Below are positions 61,195 to 64,000 of a stretch of DNA of 64,000 nt, piece after piece. The stretch comes from Niabella soli DSM 19437 (GTDB taxonomy: Bacteria > Bacteroidota > Bacteroidia > Chitinophagales > Chitinophagaceae): positions 2,108,001-2,172,000 of the forward strand of contig NZ_CP007035.1 of the NCBI RefSeq assembly GCF_000243115.2. The letters run 5' to 3'. The notes beneath the pieces were generated by a model. The model saw only the letters and a program-made list of their open reading frames with translations. It made no database searches and was not told the origin of the DNA. Within the stretch, counting starts at the first letter, position 1. The number at the start of each line of letters is the position of its first letter. The position numbers were made by a program, and so were the translations under genes.

Positions 61195-61770
61195 TTAGTC
61201 GTCCAATCCTTTCCCGTCAAGGATTTGCTGAACAGACTTCTCAACTCGCGCCACTCTCGTTTTTAACAATTTAGCTTGCCCGAAATAAAAAAGATAGGCC
61301 CGCTGGCGTCCGGGGGTCAGTGCATTAAAGGCAGTCTTCAGCCCCGGCGTTTCTTTTAGTTTCATCTGAAACTCTTCCGGGATCTTATAATCGACGGTTT
61401 TTTTTAACCGCACTTTCAGTCCTGCTTTTTCCACTTCAATGGCTTCATAAATATAGGCCTTCAGCGCAGCTACATGATCCGTTATTTCCTTTAGACCAGT
61501 AAAGCGTATCTGCCGTGCCGATTGTACATTCTCCGTTTGCCGGATCAGAAGGCCTTCCGTATCCTGCAGCAATGCCCCTTTAAAAAATAAAAAGGCACAG
61601 TATTCTTTAAACACATGAACTAATACAACGTTGGCCCCTTCAAAAGTATAACAGGGGCAGCCCCATTTCAATGCTTCTGTAAGCCCGCAATCCAGGGCAA
61701 TCTTCCGCAGTTTTATTATTTCTTTCTGCCATTTTCCTTTATTAAAATAGAAGTCAACTTTTGGGTCCAT
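61195..61770 (-). CDS. DUF1801 + YdeI-like protein
   Basis: 191 residues in two parts: an N-terminal DUF1801 domain (about 15-110: LKWGCPCYTFEGANVVLVHV) and a C-terminal YdeI/OmpD-associated helical part (ALTPGRQRAYLFYFGQAKLL, near 150-170). YdeI proteins are linked to cell-envelope stress in Salmonella, but the biochemical role is open. It lies 67 bp after the DoxX gene. Confidence 0.85.
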   Translation of the reverse strand: MDPKVDFYFNKGKWQKEIIKLRKIALDCGLTEALKWGCPCYTFEGANVVLVHVFKEYCAFLFFKGALLQDTEGLLIRQTENVQSARQIRFTGLKEITDHVAALKAYIYEAIEVEKAGLKVRLKKTVDYKIPEEFQMKLKETPGLKTAFNALTPGRQRAYLFYFGQAKLLKTRVARVEKSVQQILDGKGLDD

Positions 61771-61837
61771 GGGTTTATAATTTTATGTTCATGCCTTAAC
61801 CAATACTACACGCTGCTAAAGTTATGCCGTTATTGAT

Positions 61838-62212
61838 TTATGCAGCTAATTTCCTGCCGGCGGGCCGAAAATACCAGGACGTTGCTGTGAGTACCAGCAG
61901 CAGCACCGGGCCAAAAAGATCTTTAGCGGCATCTCCGACGATCAGATGTGAAATAATGGCGCCGGACATGGCAAAGAAAAAACCGGCATAGGCCCATTCC
62001 TTCAGCAAAGGAAATTTTGGGACCAGCACTGCTACAACACCCAGTATTTTCCAGACGCCCAGCAGGTATAATAAATAGTCTGGATAGCCCAGATGGCTCA
62101 TCAGCGCTGTTTCCTCTTTTGTTTTTATTAATTGCACTATTCCGGTAGACAACATGCCCAACGCCAGCCAGGCCGTCGCGATCCAATAAATAATTCTGTT
62201 TCGTTTTGACAT
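61838..62212 (-). CDS. DoxX-family membrane protein
   Basis: 124 residues with four transmembrane helices (about 8-26, 43-62, 68-90, 96-116) and the DoxX pattern GYPDYLLYLLGVWKILGVVA and FAMSGAIISHLIVGD. DoxX proteins act in redox or quinone-linked processes, but this is not settled. It is 5 bp after the SRPBCC gene and translated from the same operon as the ArsR regulator. Confidence 0.9.
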   Translation of the reverse strand: MSKRNRIIYWIATAWLALGMLSTGIVQLIKTKEETALMSHLGYPDYLLYLLGVWKILGVVAVLVPKFPLLKEWAYAGFFFAMSGAIISHLIVGDAAKDLFGPVLLLVLTATSWYFRPAGRKLAA

Positions 62213-62217
62213 AGCGG

Positions 62218-62685
62218 TTATTTCAATTTGTTTACGATTTCCTGCAAACGGTCATGCGCCCAATTTATACCTTGAACAAAGGGTAATTGCAGTATCTGGT
62301 CCCTGCCCGCAACCGACCGGTATATTACGTGCATTTGCAGGCGGCTGGTATCATCCGTCAGGGGTTCAAATTCCAGGAATTCCAGTTGCACCTCAAAAGG
62401 CGTGTTTTCCATTTTGAATGTCCGAATAATTTTTTGATCCGGAACAAATTCATGTATGGTTCCGTTAGCCCGGAATACCACGTTCCCCTTCGCATCGGTT
62501 GTTTCATACTGATAGCCGCCGTGCTGTTTATTTTCCTGTTTCAATACATTTGTTCCCATCCATTGTTCAACAATTTCAGGGTCGGCAAATGCTTTGAACA
62601 ATAAGGCTACGGGTAGTTCAAATTCCCTCGTGATATGAATTTCCTGTTTGCCGTCTTCGGCATTCACTTTTGTTTTCCGTTCCAT
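62218..62685 (-). CDS. SRPBCC (AHSA1-like) domain protein
   Basis: 155 residues with the START-like AHSA1 layout: FELPVALLFKAFADPEIVEQ, GTIHEFVPDQKIIRTFKMEN and the final helix QGINWAHDRLQEIVNKLK. These hold small hydrophobic ligands. It lies between an ArsR-type regulator and a DoxX gene, a frequent trio in Bacteroidota and other bacteria. Confidence 0.92.
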   Translation of the reverse strand: MERKTKVNAEDGKQEIHITREFELPVALLFKAFADPEIVEQWMGTNVLKQENKQHGGYQYETTDAKGNVVFRANGTIHEFVPDQKIIRTFKMENTPFEVQLEFLEFEPLTDDTSRLQMHVIYRSVAGRDQILQLPFVQGINWAHDRLQEIVNKLK

Positions 62686-62691
62686 GATTGA

Positions 62692-63015
62692 TCATTTTTT
62701 AGGTTTATATTTTTTCATGATACTTTCCAGTTTATTAAACCGGTCGTCCCACATATTGCGGAAGGGCTCGATAAAATCGGCTATTGCTTTCATCTTTCTT
62801 GGATTGAAGTGATAATAGATTTCCCGGCCGTTTTGTTCGGGTTGCAGCAGTTCACATTCAGTAAGTATTTGCAGGTGTTTGGAAACCGTAGGCCGTGCCG
62901 TATCAAAATTGGCCGCTATAGCACCCGCCGTCATGGACTGGGTAGCCACCAGCAGCAGTATCGCCCGTCGGGTGGGGTCGGCTATCGCCTGAAAAACATC
63001 TCGTCTCAGATTCAT
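62692..63015 (-). CDS. ArsR-family winged-helix repressor
   Basis: 107 residues. [20 protein letters not shown] is followed by the recognition region [17 protein letters not shown] and the wing [12 protein letters not shown]. No Cys metal site (ELCVCDL-type) is present, so the effector is probably not arsenic or another thiophilic metal. It heads the operon regulator, SRPBCC, DoxX, with 6-bp and 5-bp gaps. Two TGTAG...CTACA dyads lie on its promoter. Confidence 0.93.
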   Translation of the reverse strand: MNLRRDVFQAIADPTRRAILLLVATQSMTAGAIAANFDTARPTVSKHLQILTECELLQPEQNGREIYYHFNPRKMKAIADFIEPFRNMWDDRFNKLESIMKKYKPKK

Positions 63016-63017
63016 TA

Positions 63018-63061
63018 TGTAGCTATTTGACTACAAAAATACATGTAGTCATTTAACTACA
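63018..63061. promoter_or_regulatory. Tandem ArsR operators
   Basis: Two dyads: TGTAGCTATTTGACTACA (63018-63035) and TGTAGTCATTTAACTACA (63044-63061). The second has perfect 6-bp arms. Their centres are 26 bp apart. One covers the start of transcription and the other fills the -33/-7 spacer. Confidence 0.65.
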
Positions 63062-63065
63062 CAAA
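63034..63065 (-). promoter_or_regulatory. Promoter of the ArsR operon
   Basis: On the minus strand TTTG (63065-63062), a 20-bp spacer, and TATTTTTG (63041-63034) match TTTG-N19-21-TAnnTTTG exactly. The predicted start of transcription is about 63028, ~13 nt before the ATG at 63015. Confidence 0.7.
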
Positions 63066-63107
63066 TTTTTTTTATCGGTTCCTGCCGGCAGATAACATTT
63101 ATATTTT

Positions 63108-63276
63108 CTCACAGATAGCACAGCGTCACACAGATTTTTGAAGTCCTTCTGTGAAAATCCGCGGAATCTGTGCCCCTCATTATCCTTCTTATAGCTTCCA
63201 ATACTTTTTTCTCACGGATTTCTCAGATTTACACAGATTAATAATCCCTTCTGTGAGAATCCGTGCCATCTGTGAG
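63108..63276. repeat. Two adjacent CACAGAT/CTGTGA inverted repeats
   Basis: Copy 1 (63108-63172): TCACAGATAGCACAG...ACACAGATTTT then CTTCTGTGAAAATCC...AATCTGTG. Copy 2 (63211-63276): CTCACGGATTTCTCAGA then TCTGTGAGAATCCGTG and CATCTGTGAG. Each folds on itself. They are of the same type as 44775-44866. Confidence 0.55.
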
Positions 63277-63404
63277 CTTCCTTATTCATCACACCAACAA
63301 ACGGTATATAAAAAGGTGCGCTTTCGTCCACATCCCCACCAGGAAACCTCTTCCCAGTCAAAAAAACATTATTTTCGCAGCCCATTTAAAACAGACGGAA
63401 CGCA

Positions 63405-64000
63405 ATGAGTGTAAGTGACGAAGCATTTTCTACCGGCAGTAATTGTATTGAAGTAGCATATTTTTTTGAAGAAAAGACGCATTTAATGGATGCAATGATC
63501 CTGAATAAATGCGAGTATGAACTGCTGGCGCTCATCCGGGAGATTGCCACGCGTTTAAAGCTTCGGATCATTATTGAAACCACGCCCCTGACTGAAAAGG
63601 ATTTCCGGAGACGTTTTAAAGTAGCCCTGAAAAAAGCAACGCCCACAGGTGCAGCAGCGGTCACGATCATTACGGCAGCGCTGGTGCGTATTATTACTAC
63701 TCCGCTTTCCGCTACAGCCAGTGAAGCAACCCAACAACTGGTGCAACAATTGTTTGACGGACCTTTAGCGTCCGACGCTGCTGACAAAGAAAAACTGCAG
63801 TGGCAAATGGAGCAGTTAAAACAACGGTTGCTAACGGGTTGCGCCAGCCTCGATGATAGCAAGGTTATTAAAAAGCGGCGGTCTAACTTTTTTGAACTAT
63901 TAAGCCGTTATCCCAGGATCAGCCGGGTACAGTTCCTCGCACCAGATGAGGATAGAACATTGATCGCCTACGAAAAAAATGTACCCCGGCAGGAATTCGA
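63405..64000 (+). CDS. Unknown membrane protein (3' partial)
   Basis: Open from the ATG at 63405 to the window end, 198 codons so far. Residues 1-60 form a soluble alpha/beta domain (CIEVAYFFEEKTHLMDAMIL, then YELLALIREIATRLKLRIII). Residues about 78-100 (TGAAAVTIITAALVRIITTP) are a probable membrane segment. A charged coiled stretch (KEKLQWQMEQLKQRLL, about 128-143) follows, then VIKKRRSNFFELLSRYPRIS and VQFLAPDEDRTLIAYEKNVP. I recognise no named family; similar proteins in other Bacteroidota are uncharacterised. Because it is truncated the rest, including any catalytic domain, is unseen. Confidence 0.6.
   Translation, partial: MSVSDEAFSTGSNCIEVAYFFEEKTHLMDAMILNKCEYELLALIREIATRLKLRIIIETTPLTEKDFRRRFKVALKKATPTGAAAVTIITAALVRIITTPLSATASEATQQLVQQLFDGPLASDAADKEKLQWQMEQLKQRLLTGCASLDDSKVIKKRRSNFFELLSRYPRISRVQFLAPDEDRTLIAYEKNVPRQEF

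Larger units (their letters stand above)
63016..63404. other. Divergent spacer at ArsR operon / right-edge gene
   Basis: 389 bp. It contains the ArsR promoter and operators, then two CACAGAT-type inverted repeats (63108-63172 and 63211-63276). No ORF is credible. The last ~60 bp should hold the promoter of the gene at 63405. Confidence 0.55.

Noticed and set aside
63108-63276. Two CACAGAT repeats as a CRISPR or tandem array
   Set aside because: There are only two units, each self-complementary, with unlike intervening sequence; they are intergenic hairpin repeats.

Overview
The window looks like a chromosomal segment of a Bacteroidota bacterium, most likely family Chitinophagaceae (Niabella/Niastella-like; the genus is a guess). 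The grounds are two large CarboxypepD_reg/TonB-type outer-membrane receptors, a TamB-like giant protein, LytTR two-component genes, a Bacteroidota-type GGGP synthase, promoter boxes of the TTTG-N20-TAnnTTTG type, few Shine-Dalgarno sites, and many intergenic hairpin repeats. No rRNA, tRNA, CRISPR array, prophage or intact transposase was seen.

Layout. 1-4032: 3' part of a tamB-like gene. 4033-6054: a repeat-rich island around an AT-rich gene for a secreted lectin-fold protein. 6055-11482: dxs, nagA, dCMP deaminase, then a TfoX-like/NTF2-like pair divergent from an HxlR regulator. 11483-16646: DUF1028 protein, rsmE, dnaB, rsmG and a small coiled-coil protein. 16807-20673: an Oar-like TonB receptor and a small unknown. 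20854-29889: FAD oxidoreductase, cinA, a 5'-nucleotidase, a type-B carboxylesterase, two GNATs, a DUF3810 membrane metallopeptidase, an HD hydrolase and an aminotransferase. 30341-33152: VIT1/CCC1-like transporter, PaiB-like protein, and a Panacea-type toxin-antitoxin pair. 33168-41550: MpaB-like oxygenase, a symporter/O-methyltransferase/glucosaminidase/hpt operon, LOG protein, GGGP synthase, and a LytTR regulator with its kinase. 41767-47394: a large glycoside-hydrolase-like protein and a second TonB receptor. 48378-54553: a four-gene RND efflux operon headed by a His-rich small membrane protein. 54722-63015: DUF488 protein, smc, a Tat-exported sugar isomerase, DUF4256, a YdeI-like protein, and an ArsR/SRPBCC/DoxX operon with a very clear promoter and operator. 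63405-64000: 5' part of an unknown membrane protein.

Most genes are housekeeping or common Bacteroidota accessory genes. The less explained material is of three kinds: (i) a roughly 450-bp non-coding element with terminal inverted repeats, two full copies and one truncated copy, which looks like an unnamed MITE; (ii) several other intergenic repeat families (paired REP-like hairpins, double-hairpin units behind stop codons, and word-like degenerate short-unit repeats) that fill nearly every large gap; (iii) an AT-rich PanA-like antitoxin overlapping an unidentified toxin candidate, with a perfect 12-bp palindromic operator. The truncated gene at the right edge and the His-rich RGPP-tailed protein of the efflux operon are further unknowns.
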